64,000 nucleotides of DNA from Ustilaginoidea virens (GCF_000687475.1 NC_057320.1:434001-498000); one strand, 5' to 3'; positions 33,829-44,002 are shown, counted from the first letter of the stretch. Notes: a model not told the origin generated them from the letters alone. A program made the numbers and translations.

Positions 33829-34882
33829 AGAAGCGTTGGAGTGAGAGACTTGCGATGCGGCCGAACTTGGCCTGGTCAGGCATCCCATCGCGTGCGTGCC
33901 CGCATTCGCGGGAGGTAGTGCTTCGAATATCTGCGCGCCCACCGAACAGCCAGTACGGAGTCCGGGTTCTGGGAAAGGGAAGGGCAGAACAGGCGTCCTT
34001 GACGACAAGCATCGTGGCAAGACCTTGGCGGGCGTTACTTACGCCCAAGATCGCTCCGGGGGTCGGGCCGAAAAGCTCCAACGGCGGACCTGTGGCTTTG
34101 TGACGGGGCTTATCCTACTGAAGACTATGCCGTATAACCTTTCACTCTACCGTTAGGGGCCCTGCAGATTCTCTACTGACCATCCAACCGGACCATCCGA
34201 CTGACGATGGAATGCCTGCTATGCATTAATCGGCTATTTGATAATCCGGAGGGTTCACCAGACGAGGTTGAGAAAATCTACTCCCGGTTGGCCTGAATAT
34301 ATCCATCGCTGAGGGCAAGATTTTTCGGCATCTATCCAGAGAGGAGGTCATTAGGGGATGGATTGGCAGACAGAAGATGTTTTGTCGACGCGACTCGCTT
34401 GCGCCATTCTCGCTGCGGGATATTGACAAGCCTTTCAACACAGGACCATTGTTCTGGACCGTATCAGACACACAAATCATCATGGTCTTCCTTTGTCAAG
34501 AGCTTTCTGTATACCCCGACTAGGATCGTGTCTTTAGAAGGCGTTTCTTGTGCTACTACATCTTGTGTGGAACGTCTTGAGACATGCTCTCTACCCGTCA
34601 CGCTACTTTCTATCATATTGCAGCCATATGGCAGCCAAGTGATGGTAATATAACCCACTCTCAGGCGGATTGAAAGCTCGTGCACTTCACAATCACGCTT
34701 GTCGATCGGCAGGCCGGCCTGTACCCAGATTGACCGGCTGACTGGTGATGGTTTCGCAGATGCATCATGAAGCAACGCTGACGGTCCTGCCATCGCCAAA
34801 CACCCAAGAAGTCCCCCTTCCGTTACCGTGCACATGCACGCCATGCAAACGCCCCCGACAGCACGCGCAATCCCGCACACAC
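33829..34882. other. Intergenic region with a possible gene remnant
   Basis: About 1.05 kb without a supportable gene. A coding-like stretch with a frame break at 34207-34527 is listed separately. Confidence 0.45.
34207..34527 (+). pseudogene. Frame-broken short coding remnant, unknown family
   Basis: An ATG at 34207 opens MECLLCINRLFDNPEGSPDE... up to a stop. In the +1-shifted frame the text continues as VGLNISIAEGKIFRHLSREE and FNTGPLFWTVSDTQIIMVF to a stop at 34527. Both halves look like protein, and they meet at the same point (about 34283-34295), which suggests one ancestral frame broken by an indel. I cannot find an intron that restores it, and I do not recognise the family. Confidence 0.3.
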
Positions 34883-35125
34883 TCATCCATATCGATTACC
34901 TGTGTCGGCTACCTTTGCTGCTGAGTATTGTGGCGTCTCTTTCTGCGCCACCATGAGGTGATTCGGCGGCGGCAGAAAGGGTGGAGGAAACTCCCCTCGC
35001 TCAATGTCCTTCTGCTTGGCCCTGCGCCGCCTGATCTTGACCAAGACCACGACGAGAATGGCGAGTAGGACGACGATGGCAATCGGGGCGACGATGAACT
35101 TGACGACTGCTTTTATTGCCCCCAT
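34883..35125 (-). CDS. Small single-pass membrane protein, uncharacterised
   Basis: An 80-residue open frame from the ATG at 35125. The layout is MGAIKAVVK, then one strongly hydrophobic helix (about residues 9-31, FIVAPIAIVVLLAILVVV), then a basic cluster KIRRRRAKQK. It ends in a Pro-rich tail (GEFPPPFLPPPNHLM), probably cytosolic. The positive-inside pattern predicts the N-terminus outside. There are no Cys residues in this form. A longer version is open upstream, but the upstream part is Pro/His-rich and lacks structure. Real expression is likely but unproven, and the function is unknown. Confidence 0.55.
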   Translation of the reverse strand: MGAIKAVVKFIVAPIAIVVLLAILVVVLVKIRRRRAKQKDIERGEFPPPFLPPPNHLMVAQKETPQYSAAKVADTGNRYG

Positions 35126-35888
35126 GTTTTGATGATGAAGCAGGGGATGTTGCTTCGGACAGCAGGTGTGCTTCAAGCCAAGACGAGAAGAAGTATGGGC
35201 ACGGAAAGCATAGCACGCTCGGCCTGGGAGGAATGGACTGGTGGATGAGGGCTGCCGGAACAAGGGCAAGGGTGTTGTTGTTGTTGTTGTCGTTGTCTTT
35301 GTTGTTGCTTGGGCTTGCTTCCGGGCTCACTCGGTGCGCACGTCTGCCGCTGCTTGATTACTTGTACTCGGCGCCGGCAAACGGTGCCGAAGCGAAGGAG
35401 GCTGTGTTGCGCCAGGCGTTTTGCTTCTGCCGTGCTTTCTTGATCTGGCAGATCCAATAGGGACCTGCAGAGTGGTTCTTGCTCATGTTCTGGCGGGAAC
35501 GTTTCTGGTGCGAGAACTTCCGCGGCGCTTGCTCGAGTCGTCTGCTTGGTCCGTCAACCGCCCGCTCACACAGCTCACAGCCACACTGGAGACGCTAGTG
35601 TCTCTTTGATAGCAAATTTAAATCGAAGGATGGTTCCTAGCGAAGGCCGAGCTGCGATCGTTTTGTCAGCGAATGGCGGTTCCGGCTTGAGATGGGAAGC
35701 ACCCCCCCTCCCCCCTCTCCCTTCCCCAAGGCCAAGCCCCTGAGGAGAAACTGCCGAGCAGAGGAGTAGGGATTCAGGTGCCAGCTTCTATTTGGCGTCG
35801 ATGGGTTATTCATTCCGTGGTTCAGGGGGGTCATGCGTCATGCATTTAGAGTTGTCAACAGCCCCATGTCCATTCAACTGGGGCGCTC

Positions 35889-35928
35889 CGCAAAACGCAA
35901 AACGCAAAACGCAAAACGCAAAACGCAA
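35889..35928. repeat. CGCAAAA heptamer tandem repeat
   Basis: Five tandem CGCAAAA units, the last slightly diverged. Intergenic. Confidence 0.9.
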
Positions 35929-36430
35929 TACGTGGTACGGAGTAACGCAGCGTAGTACGTGGCACGTACGTCCCATGCAAACGGGGCTGGCCCGGTATTG
36001 CCAAACGCTGGTGATCTGCCTCGGATGAAGCCGAGAGGAAGATTTCGCGAGTCAGTCTGTGCCGTTTGACTTGAGCGACTGGTCAAGCACAGGTGAGCCG
36101 CCCGGCCAAGGTGATTGCTTGCTCGTGCACGGCTCGGGCATGCCTGAGTCATCTGTCATCAGTCATCTCCAGCCGGCTGCCTGCCCCAGCCTGATGGCAG
36201 AAAGTCTGGCAGAACTAGTGTGACTGAATAGCTGGTGTGATTTTGCGGGGGGGGCAAAGGGGCGGTGGGGGCGGCCGCGGCCAGTGCAGCCACAACCAAC
36301 ACCAAGAGTTCCAGACACGATGGCCACATAGTGCTGGGACGATTGGACAGTCATTGATTCTTCCTCCCAGCCGCTGTTTTACCGTCCTCTCGCCAGCGGC
36401 CAACGAGGGCGCGCCCTGACCTTGTGCACC

Positions 36431-36639
36431 GCCTGCTCTCGCCTGCTCGCCTGCTCGCATGCTCTACTGCTCTACTGCTCTCCTGCTCTCCCTGCCGTCG
36501 ATCCGCACATGAGCCCCAGGCCCTCCGTCACACACCCGCTGTGCCACAATACCAGCAGCCACCAGCCCGTCACACCGCATGCGGCTCGCATCCTTTTCAC
36601 CGTTTCCAGTTTTTCATCCATCCATCCATCCATCCATCC
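36431..36639. repeat. CTGCT/CGCCTG-rich repeat and (CATC)6 tract
   Basis: Degenerate CTGCTCGC/CTGCTCTA units occupy 36431-36495. A clean CATC tetramer run lies at 36615-36639, within what should be the Argonaute promoter. Confidence 0.8.
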
Positions 36640-36955
36640 GTTTGTCACGCCAGATAGTATCAACACCCATCATGCTTTCATCATAAAAACATACGAGGCC
36701 GTGATTTTGGCCACAGCGTCTCCAATCAAAGCGAATCGCACTGGTCGACCTCCCCGCTCTTTTCCCAAGCCTCTTCGACCTGCTTCGAGATCAAACTAAA
36801 AACCCGACGCCGCGCCGGGCACAAGTCTCCTAGCCTGCCTGCCACGTAGCCTCTGCCGAACCGCACTCTCTGCTGAGACCCTGCTTCAACCCCACCAACC
36901 ACCTGAAATCCGTGTACAAGCATCGTTATACAGCGTCCCACATCTTCTAATCCTA

Positions 36956-38461
36956 ATGGCGGACAGTCGAGGACGAGGCCGTGGCGGAGCGTCGCGCGGT
37001 CGCGGCGGCGGACGTGACCGAGGGGCCTTCCAAGGAGGCTTTCACGGCAGCAGAGGAGGAGGAGCAGGAGGAGGAGGAGGAGGAGGAGGATTCCGAGGCG
37101 GACGTGGGGGGGCGTTGTCGAACGAGTCCCGAAATAAAGTCTTCACGTACGTGCAGCGGTGCCATCGCTGCTTCAGCTGCTCCGGCGCTCCGGCGCTCCG
37201 GCCGCTCCTGTGATTGCTGTCGAGACTAACTTTGTGTGCACAGCCTAGACGGAAAGGTCCCCAGCCCCGATCCCAATGTCGTAAAGTTGGAGAATCAAGT
37301 CGTTGAGCGCAATCGGTCCACTGTCGAAGGTCTGACGGGCAAGATGGCGTCGTTGGCTCTCGAACCATCCGACGTGGACATAATGCCCTGCAGGCCTGCC
37401 TTTGGTACTGCCGGAACCGAGGTAATCCTGTGGGCAAACTACTTTCCAGTTCACTTCAAATGCCCCGTGCTATACAAGTACGATGTCATGATGGCCGGCA
37501 AAGCGACAGCTGTGGCCAGCAAGGGCAAACTACAGACGTCCCAGACAAAGGACCTCAAGGGCCCGAAACTGCACCTGGCCATGCAGCAGGTCTTATCCCA
37601 CCTGTCTGCCAAGGCCGGCAAGAAGATGCCCTTGGCCTCCCAGTTTAAGAACTACATCATCTCCTTGGAGAAGCTTGACCTGCAGGAAAATCCCCTGTCA
37701 GTGACAGTGCCGCGGGAGGGCGAAGACCAAGATCCCGACATCATCATCGTCAGCGTACACGGGCCTGTTGAAATTCGGACGGACGACCTGGTCTCGTACG
37801 CGCGCACCATGGACGATCATGGCGAGAAGCTCGTCTTTCCCAAATTTCCCGATGTTGTCGATGTCGTGGATATCATTCTAGGCCACAACGCTCGCTCTAG
37901 AGCAGGCGAGGTGGCTGCCATTGGGAACTCGCGGTTCTTCCCCTTTGACCAAGCCAAGAAGACGGCCAGCTTGATGCAGGATTGCCGGGGCTTGATTGCC
38001 GCTCGTGGATTCTTCCAGTCGGCCCGTCTGGCAACGGGCCGCCTGCTGCTCAACACAAACGTCACGCACGGCGTCTTTAAGATTTCCGGCAAAGTCGACG
38101 AGGCCATGAACCACCTGGGCATACAGTGCGCGCCCGCTGGGGATTATCGGCTCAGGAGACTTGTCGGGGCGTTTGCCAAGTTTCTGCCCAAGACGAGAGT
38201 TTGGGTCACCTTTACCATCGAAAACGGCACCAGGGTCCGTCGCAACAAGGCTATCTTGGGCCTGGTCAATCGGCTTTCCGGAAAGATTGCAGAAGGCGAC
38301 GAAAAAGCGCCCGTCATTGAGTCGGGCTGGGAGTATCCCGGACCGAAGCAAATAAAGTTTTGGCTCACGGATGATCGTGGCGGGCGTTATATTACCGTGT
38401 TTGATTACTACAAGAAAAGTAAGGCGAACATGATGCCCCCTTTCTTCCTGCCCTCGGCCGT

Positions 38462-38502
<41 letters not shown>

Positions 38503-40289
38503 GATACACTCTTTTCTTTTTTTTTTTTCCTCGTCAAAGAGACTCATCACTGACACATCTACTCGTAGAATATGGACTGGCCTTGCGGGATTATCCAGTC
38601 CTGAACTTGGGCACTCAAAAAAGACCGACTTTCTACCCTGCCGAGGTCGTGGAGATCCGGCCGGGACAAAGTGTAAAGGCCAAGCTGACGGCCGAGGAGA
38701 CGACGGCCATGCTCACGTTCGCGTGCCGCACGCCGTACGAGAACGCCATCTCCATCGCCCACGATGCCCGCGGCGTGCTGTCGTACGACCAAAACCCGCT
38801 TCTGGAAAAGTTTGGAGTGTCCATCGACAAGAACCTGGCGACCGTGAGCGGCCGCGTGCTTGCCGTCCCGGTGATTGCGTACATTGACGCCGCCAGGAAG
38901 CTGGTGCCGGTGCGGCCGGCCAACGGGACTTGGAACATGAAGGCCGTTCGCGTGGTCAAGCCAGGGGCGCCCATCAGCAGCTGGACCTACATCAACATCG
39001 TGGGGCGGGAGGAGGACGGCCACCGAGGCGTCGGCCAGGAGGCCATGGAGGAGTTTGCCACCTTCATGGCGGACGCGATGGGCGTGAGGATTGCCAAGAA
39101 GCCCATCCGCTTGCCGAAGCACTTCATGACGCAGAGGATGGCCATGGGCGAGGGCCTGGACAACCTGTTCAAGTGGGCCGGCAGCAACCGGATCCAGCAC
39201 ATCATGTTCGTGCTGGCCCGCAAGGACAGCAGCGGGCTGTACGCCAAGATCAAGCGCCTGGGCGACTGCCAGTACGGCATACACACCAACTGCCTCGTGG
39301 CCAAGCACCTGCAAAAGGCCAACAACTACACGTACTACAGCAACGTCGGGCTCAAGGTCAACCTCAAGGCCGGCGGCGTCAACCACAAGCTGAGCAACGA
39401 GTTTGGGCTGCTCAAGGAAGGCAAGACCATGTTCGTGGGCTACGACGTCACGCACCCGACCAACATGAACGTCACCAAGGGCAGCGAGCCGCCCAGCCTG
39501 GTCGGGCTGGTGGCCTCGGTGGACCGGGACCTCGCCCAGTGGCCCGCCCTGGCGTGGGAGCAGCGGGCCAAGCAGGAGATGCTGGGCGCCAAGCTGCTGC
39601 AAGCCTTCCAGTCGCGCCTCCGCCTGTGGCAGTCGCGCAACGGCGGCTCGCTGCCGGACAACATCGTCATCTTCCGCGACGGCGTGTCGGACGGCCAGTT
39701 CGTCCAGGTGCTCGACGAGGAGCTGCCCACCATCCGCGAGGCGTGCCGCGAGACGTACGGCGGCGGCGGCGGCGGCGGCGGCGGCAAGGGGCGCCCGCAG
39801 CCCAAGCTGTCGCTCATCGTGTCCGTCAAGCGCCACCAGACGCGCTTCTTCCCCACCGACGCCGCGTCCATGTCGCGCTCGGGCAACGTCAAGAACGGCA
39901 CCGTCGTCGACCGCGGCGTCACCCTCGCCGCCTACTGGGACTTTTTCCTCACGGCCCACGACGCGCTGCAGGGCACCGCCCGCCCCGCCCACTACACCGT
40001 CCTGCTCGACGAGATCTTCCGCTACAGGTACGGCAAGACGGCCGCCAACGAGGTCGAGCGCCTGACCCACGAGCTGTGCTACCTGTTCGGGCGGGCCACC
40101 AAGGCCGTCAGCATCTGCCCGCCGGCCTACTACGCCGACATTGTGTGCGAGCGCGCGCGCGCCCACCGGCCCGAGTACGACGTCAGCGACGTGGAGAGCG
40201 TGGACACGGCCGGCACGGGCTCCTCGGCCGCCTCGGCCACGGTGAGGCAGGTGCACGAGTCGCTGCGCGACACCATGTACTACATCTAG
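36956..40289 (+). CDS. qde-2: Argonaute (QDE-2-like, PAZ-PIWI)
   Basis: Model: join of 36956-37146, 37244-38418 and 38569-40289, giving 1028 residues. Argonaute binds small RNA and slices matching transcripts; in Neurospora QDE-2 drives quelling. The N-terminus is an RGG/Gly-rich tail (GRGRGGASRGRGGGRDRG). The N and DUF1785/linker regions follow, then PAZ, which spans the exon 2/3 junction around residue 455 (FDYYKK, then YGLALRDYPVLN). The PIWI slicer residues are present: Asp748 in GYDVTHP, Asp826 in FRDGVSDGQ and His930 in PAHYTVLLDE. The C-terminus ends RDTMYYI. A nine-Gly tract (853-861) precedes KGRPQPKLS. Intron 2 is 150 nt, contains 38 consecutive T, and has no stop in frame, so retention would still give an open protein. 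Exon 3 is much richer in G/C-ending codons than exon 2. The paralogue identity (QDE-2 rather than SMS-2) is an inference from the RGG tail and C-terminus. Confidence 0.92.
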
Positions 40290-40673
40290 GATGGGGGATT
40301 GCGCTACGGCTCGGGGGGGAGATGCGGCATGACGGGGGGGCATCAATGACATGACTTTTTCTCGGGGCGCGCCAGGACACGGAAAGTTGGGGTCAACGTG
40401 GGACAAGTCGTTGGACAGTGTCTTTTGACAGATTATTTGATTATGATTTCTTTTTTTTTTTTTTTGCTCAAAGTCGTTGCACAACGTCTACATTTTTTTT
40501 TTCACAAGGACATGAGGAGGACGCGGATATCTAGGACTAGTTGCGCAAAATAAGCAGCGGTACGAAACTTGAAAAAAACGTATCGCGGCATCAGCCTCGG
40601 CGGCGCCGCACGTGTTTGGCGTCACAGTTGAGTGCGGCAGAACGGCGCACATAGGTCCCGGTTGACCAGGGGC
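40290..40673. other. Convergent intergenic region between Argonaute and the hydrolase
   Basis: 384 bases with T-runs (near 40449-40464 and 40493-40502). No gene is seen. Confidence 0.5.
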
Positions 40674-42270
40674 CTAGATCTTCGGCCTGTCCTTGCTCAT
40701 GTCGAGGTGGGCCTTCCACTCGCGGGAAACCTGGGTCCTCTCGTCGGCGGACCGGCTGGCCCACTCGTCGTACTCCTGCTCCTCCTCGGCCCATATGCTC
40801 AGCTCGCGCTCGAGGAAGGTGGCGGCCTCGCGGGCGCAAAAGGCCGGGCTCTCGAGCGGGATCAGGTGCCCGTGGTCGGGGTGCGAGACGAGCCTGACGC
40901 GGCCGGCGGGCACGCCGCCGCTGCCGCCGAGCCCCGTGCCGGTGATGTCGGTCCTGCGGGCGACGTCGGGCGGGGGCACGACGGTGCTGGTGCCGCCGAC
41001 GATGAAGAGCACGCCGGGGCGCAGGTCGGCCATGCGGGCAAAGGTGGCGATGGGCTCGGCCCGGTAGAAGGGATACATGGGCATGGCGACGTGGAGGGAG
41101 GTGCCGCAGTCGGGCATGCGCTTGGGGTCGACGACGCGCTCGCCGCGGGGGTCAAAGGCCGGCCAGGCGGGGCGCAGGAAGGTAAAGACCTCCTGGTGGC
41201 GGGTGGTGGCGAGGGTGACTTGTGCGGCGGCGTGGTCGGCTTGGTGGGCGTGGTCGTCGCGGTCGTTGTGGTCGTTGTGGTCGTCGTCGCGGTCGTCGTC
41301 GACGCTGCAGAGGCCGAAGCGGATCCACCGGTCAAAGGCTCTCGGGTCCCACGAGCGGCAAAAGGGGCTCTTGCGCAGCAGGGCGGCGGCGTGGCTCCGG
41401 GAGGGCCAGGCATCGCGGCGGCGGATGCTCGCGGCGGCGGGGCGCATGCCCAGGGCGGCCGAATACTCGTGGAACATGGCGATGACGGGATCCAGCAGCA
41501 CCAGGCTGTGGAAGAGGCGGGGGTGCAGCAGGGCGGCGTGGCTCAGCGCGCAGGCGCCAAACGAGTGGCCGACGGCGACGAGCGGGCGCGGCATGCGGAA
41601 CGTGTTGACCAAGTGGACAATGTCTCTGGCGTAGTCGAACCAGCCGGCTGGGGGGGAAGAAGAAGCAAGTCAGCGCTCGCTGCCAGCCAGCCTCTTCCCT
41701 TGTTCTTCTTTCCTCCCGACCAGCCCCGCGGGGTGCCGGCAGGGCGAGGCAAGGGGGCAACCTTTTTTTTAAAAAAAAAAAAAAAAAAAGAGAGAGAACT
41801 CACGGTCGTTGCCCAAGACGCCCCGGCGGAGGTTCAGCACGCCGCTCCGGCCCTGCCACGCGCAGTCGGCGATCCAGACGGCGCGGATGCGGAGGCCGTG
41901 CCGCCCGAGCTCCTGGTGCAGGTCGTCCCACAGGGGCTCGTAGATTTCCTTGCACGGGGGGGGGTCACCTTTCCTTGCTTTGCTTTGCTTGGTTTTCTTC
42001 TTCTTTTTTTTTGTGTCTTTTTTCGAACCGCCGTCCTTGCCTCGCTGCTTCACAGTCGTCATCCCGGCTTGTGCTCACCTTGGGGAATGCGTTGGCGTGG
42101 GCGCCGATGATGGTGACGTCGCCCTTGCGCGGGGCCGGGTTGTCCAGCGGCAGGTACTGCTTGACGTGGAGCTTCAGCACGGCGTCCTGGGACGTCGAGG
42201 TCGCGCGGGCAAAGTCCCGGATGTGGGAGGCGTCGACGACGTGCTCCCGGACGCTGAACCGCGTGGCCAT
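40674..42270 (-). CDS. Alpha/beta hydrolase of the AKT2-like family
   Basis: Model: complement of 40674-41647, 41804-41948 and 42079-42270, giving 436 residues. The family is named for an Alternaria AK-toxin cluster protein but is widespread in fungi as probable peroxisomal hydrolases, so this gene need not concern any toxin. Seen: the N-terminal FSVREHVVDASHIRDFAR and KGDVTIIGAHANAFPKE, then WIADCAWQGRSGVLN, the nucleophile elbow VGHSFGA (Ser141) and a late His in PDHGHLIPLE (about 371-373). The C-terminal tripeptide PKI is at best a weak PTS1. The cap region holds an Asp/His/Asn-rich insertion (DDDRDDDHNDHNDRDD), probably lineage specific. Intron 2 starts GTGAGTTC and is followed directly by a 19-base T run in the transcript. 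Intron 1 carries G- and T-rich tracts. It is divergent from the OB-fold gene. There is no cluster of biosynthetic genes around it. Confidence 0.88.
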
Positions 42271-42456
42271 GCTTTTTGCGGCGGCGCGGTTGGTGCGGTG
42301 CGACGTCGAGCTGCAGGTTCGGGGGGGGCTGGGGTTCGACGCACGCGGGGCGAGGCACGCGGGGGACGGGGAGGAAGCGAGTCGGCCAGACGGGAGGGCA
42401 AGGAAGGGGCCAAGATAAGATCGGCCTCGGGCAGGGCAATGCAGGACGGGCGGGGG

Positions 42457-42539
42457 CGACGAGGCGAGCGACGAGGCGGGCGACGAGGTGAGCAGCGACG
42501 AGGTGAGCGACGACGAGGCGAGCGACGACGAGGCGAGCG
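42457..42539. repeat. GACGAGGCGAGC minisatellite
   Basis: About seven imperfect units of GACGAGG[CT]GAGC with AGC/GAC insertions. It lies directly in the region between divergent start codons. Confidence 0.88.
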
Positions 42540-42656
42540 TTTGTCGACGGGATTTCACGGATGGAAGGGCCTGAGACGGCGATGTGCATGATGTACCCAT
42601 GGTTGGCTGCGTGGGGAAGCTGCAACCGCCCACCGCGCCTGCCCGCGCGCATGGAC

Positions 42657-42688
42657 AGCAGGCAGGCAGGCAGGCAGGCAGGCAGGCA
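42657..42688. repeat. (GGCA)n tetranucleotide microsatellite
   Basis: Seven or so perfect GGCA units in the shared promoter region. Confidence 0.95.
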
Positions 42689-42877
42689 CGACGGGCAGAC
42701 ACGGCAGGTGACTGGAGCAACGCGCACCGGGCCCGCACAGTGCGCCCCGCAGCACGCAACATGCCGCATCGAGTTCCACTTCCACTTTCATCCATGTCTC
42801 TTTTTGAACCCGAAATCAGACTTTTCCTTGGACAAGCCCTCGCTCGTCCCAGCATCACCAGCAGCCCGCACGCAGCC

Positions 42878-43855
42878 ATGCCCAAGGTCGCCCTGCTCGT
42901 CGGCCCGCCCCCCGCCGCCGCCGTCACCGAAGCCGCCTGCTCCGTCGCCTCGTTCGGCCCCCCGTTCCGGCAGCTCCTCGGCGTGGCGTGCGCCGCCCCC
43001 GCCGCCGCCGCCAGCCCCTCCGGCCGCCCGGCGTGGCGGTCGCTCCCCCTGCGCCCAGCGCCCCCGCCCCCGCACACCGGCCCCGGCCTCAGCGCCTCCT
43101 GCCGCGACGCCTCCCTGCTCGCCGGCGCCTCGGACGACCTGCTCACCCAGTTCTGCGAGCAGTCGCTCGCCACGGCCGGCAGCAGCCCCGACCGCACGAC
43201 CACGTCCCTTGCGTCGTCGTCGTCGTCGTCGTCGTCGGCGTCGGCGTCATACGCCGCGTCGGGGCACGAGGACGCCGCCGACGCCCCCGCGCGGGCCCCG
43301 CGCCACCTCTCCGACCTGGAGGACGTCCCCTCGGCGGCGCGCCTCGTCGCGCTGCAGCCCCAGACGGTGACGCTCAACCTCATCGTGGGCGTGCTGGCCG
43401 TCGCCTCCGCGCGCGCCGTCACCTCCCGCTGGGGCCGGCCCCTCGCCCTGGTCGAGGTCCTCGTGGGGGACGACACCGCCGCCGCCGCCTTCCCCGTGAC
43501 GTTTTGGGTGTCCGGGGATGATGGTCATGTCGATGGCCATGGCGGCGACAGCCACGTCGGCCGGCTGAGGCGCCAGGACGTGGTGCTGCTGGACAACGTG
43601 GCGCTGCGCGTCTTCCGGGGCAAGGTGCACGGGCAGAGCTTGCCGCGCGGCCTGACCCGGCTGCGTCTGCTGTGGAGGGCCGACGGCAGCGGCTTCTACT
43701 CTTCGAGGGGGCTGCGGGCCGGGGGGGGCGGCAATCCGCAGCGCGACAAGGCGAGGGCCGTCAAGGACTGGCTGGTGGCTACGGTGGCATCGGATCGGGG
43801 GGAGGCCGGGGAAAAGTCGTCGTGGGATCGGCCGCCGGCAGATACGCCGTCGTGA
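42878..43855 (+). CDS. OB-fold nucleic-acid-binding-type protein, uncharacterised
   Basis: A single exon of 325 residues from the ATG at 42878, which has the better context. An in-frame ATG at 42794 would give 353. The start MPKVALLVGPPPA fits the fungal family as I remember it. The C-terminal half has the family core: LSDLEDVPSAARLVALQPQT, VTLNLIVGVLAVASARAVTS and RWGRPLALVEVLVGDDTAAA, then FPVTFWVSG and LRRQDVVLLDNVALRVFRGKV. Alternating strands and turns look like a single-stranded-DNA-binding OB fold. The function is unknown. The middle is low complexity, with a Ser run (SSSSSSSSASAS). Codon usage is strongly G/C-ending, which also opens other frames. It is divergent from the hydrolase gene. 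Confidence 0.7.
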   Translation: MPKVALLVGPPPAAAVTEAACSVASFGPPFRQLLGVACAAPAAAASPSGRPAWRSLPLRPAPPPPHTGPGLSASCRDASLLAGASDDLLTQFCEQSLATAGSSPDRTTTSLASSSSSSSSASASYAASGHEDAADAPARAPRHLSDLEDVPSAARLVALQPQTVTLNLIVGVLAVASARAVTSRWGRPLALVEVLVGDDTAAAAFPVTFWVSGDDGHVDGHGGDSHVGRLRRQDVVLLDNVALRVFRGKVHGQSLPRGLTRLRLLWRADGSGFYSSRGLRAGGGGNPQRDKARAVKDWLVATVASDRGEAGEKSSWDRPPADTPS

Positions 43856-43876
43856 AGTAAAAAAAAGAATAAGAGA

Positions 43877-43905
43877 AAATAAATAAATAAATAAATAAAT
43901 AAAAT
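43877..43905. repeat. (AAAT)n tetranucleotide microsatellite
   Basis: Seven AAAT units just after the OB-fold stop codon, in the short (147-bp) convergent intergenic space before the transporter gene. Confidence 0.93.
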
Positions 43906-44002
43906 AAAGAGCGCGAGCCGCTTTCATCCCCAAGGGGTGGCCACCAAAAGCCGTGCCGGGAGGGGGAGAGAGGGGGCGAAACAAGGTCCCGCGCATCTAC
44001 CA

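Larger units (their letters stand above)
35126..36955. other. Intergenic region upstream of Argonaute, rich in short tandem repeats
   Basis: This 1.8-kb stretch has no supportable gene. Repeats: a GTT-rich tract near 35272-35306, CGCAAAA heptamers (35889-35928), CTGCT/CGCCTG units (36431-36495) and CATC tetramers (36615-36639). A TACGGAGTA motif is at 35936-35944. The right end is the Argonaute promoter and leader. Confidence 0.5.
42271..42877. promoter_or_regulatory. Bidirectional intergenic promoter region with two tandem repeats
   Basis: Two genes diverge from this 0.6-kb segment. It contains a GACGAGGCGAGC-type minisatellite at 42457-42539 and a GGCA tetramer run at 42657-42688, with the OB-fold leader (and an alternative ATG at 42794) on the right. 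No clear TATA box is seen. Confidence 0.5.

Noticed and set aside
35889..35928. CGCAAAA array as a CRISPR-like array
   Set aside because: Units are contiguous with no spacers, and the genome is eukaryotic.
38559..40484. A 641-codon open frame antisense to Argonaute, and a 474-codon frame in another register
   Set aside because: Both follow from the strong C/G third-base bias of exon 3; they are Val/Gly/Arg-rich or Gln/Arg-rich and show no domain.
41965..43476. A 500-codon minus-strand frame extending the AKT2-like gene upstream
   Set aside because: Only the part from the Met at 42270 matches the family; the upstream part is repeat-derived Ser/Ala/Arg sequence.
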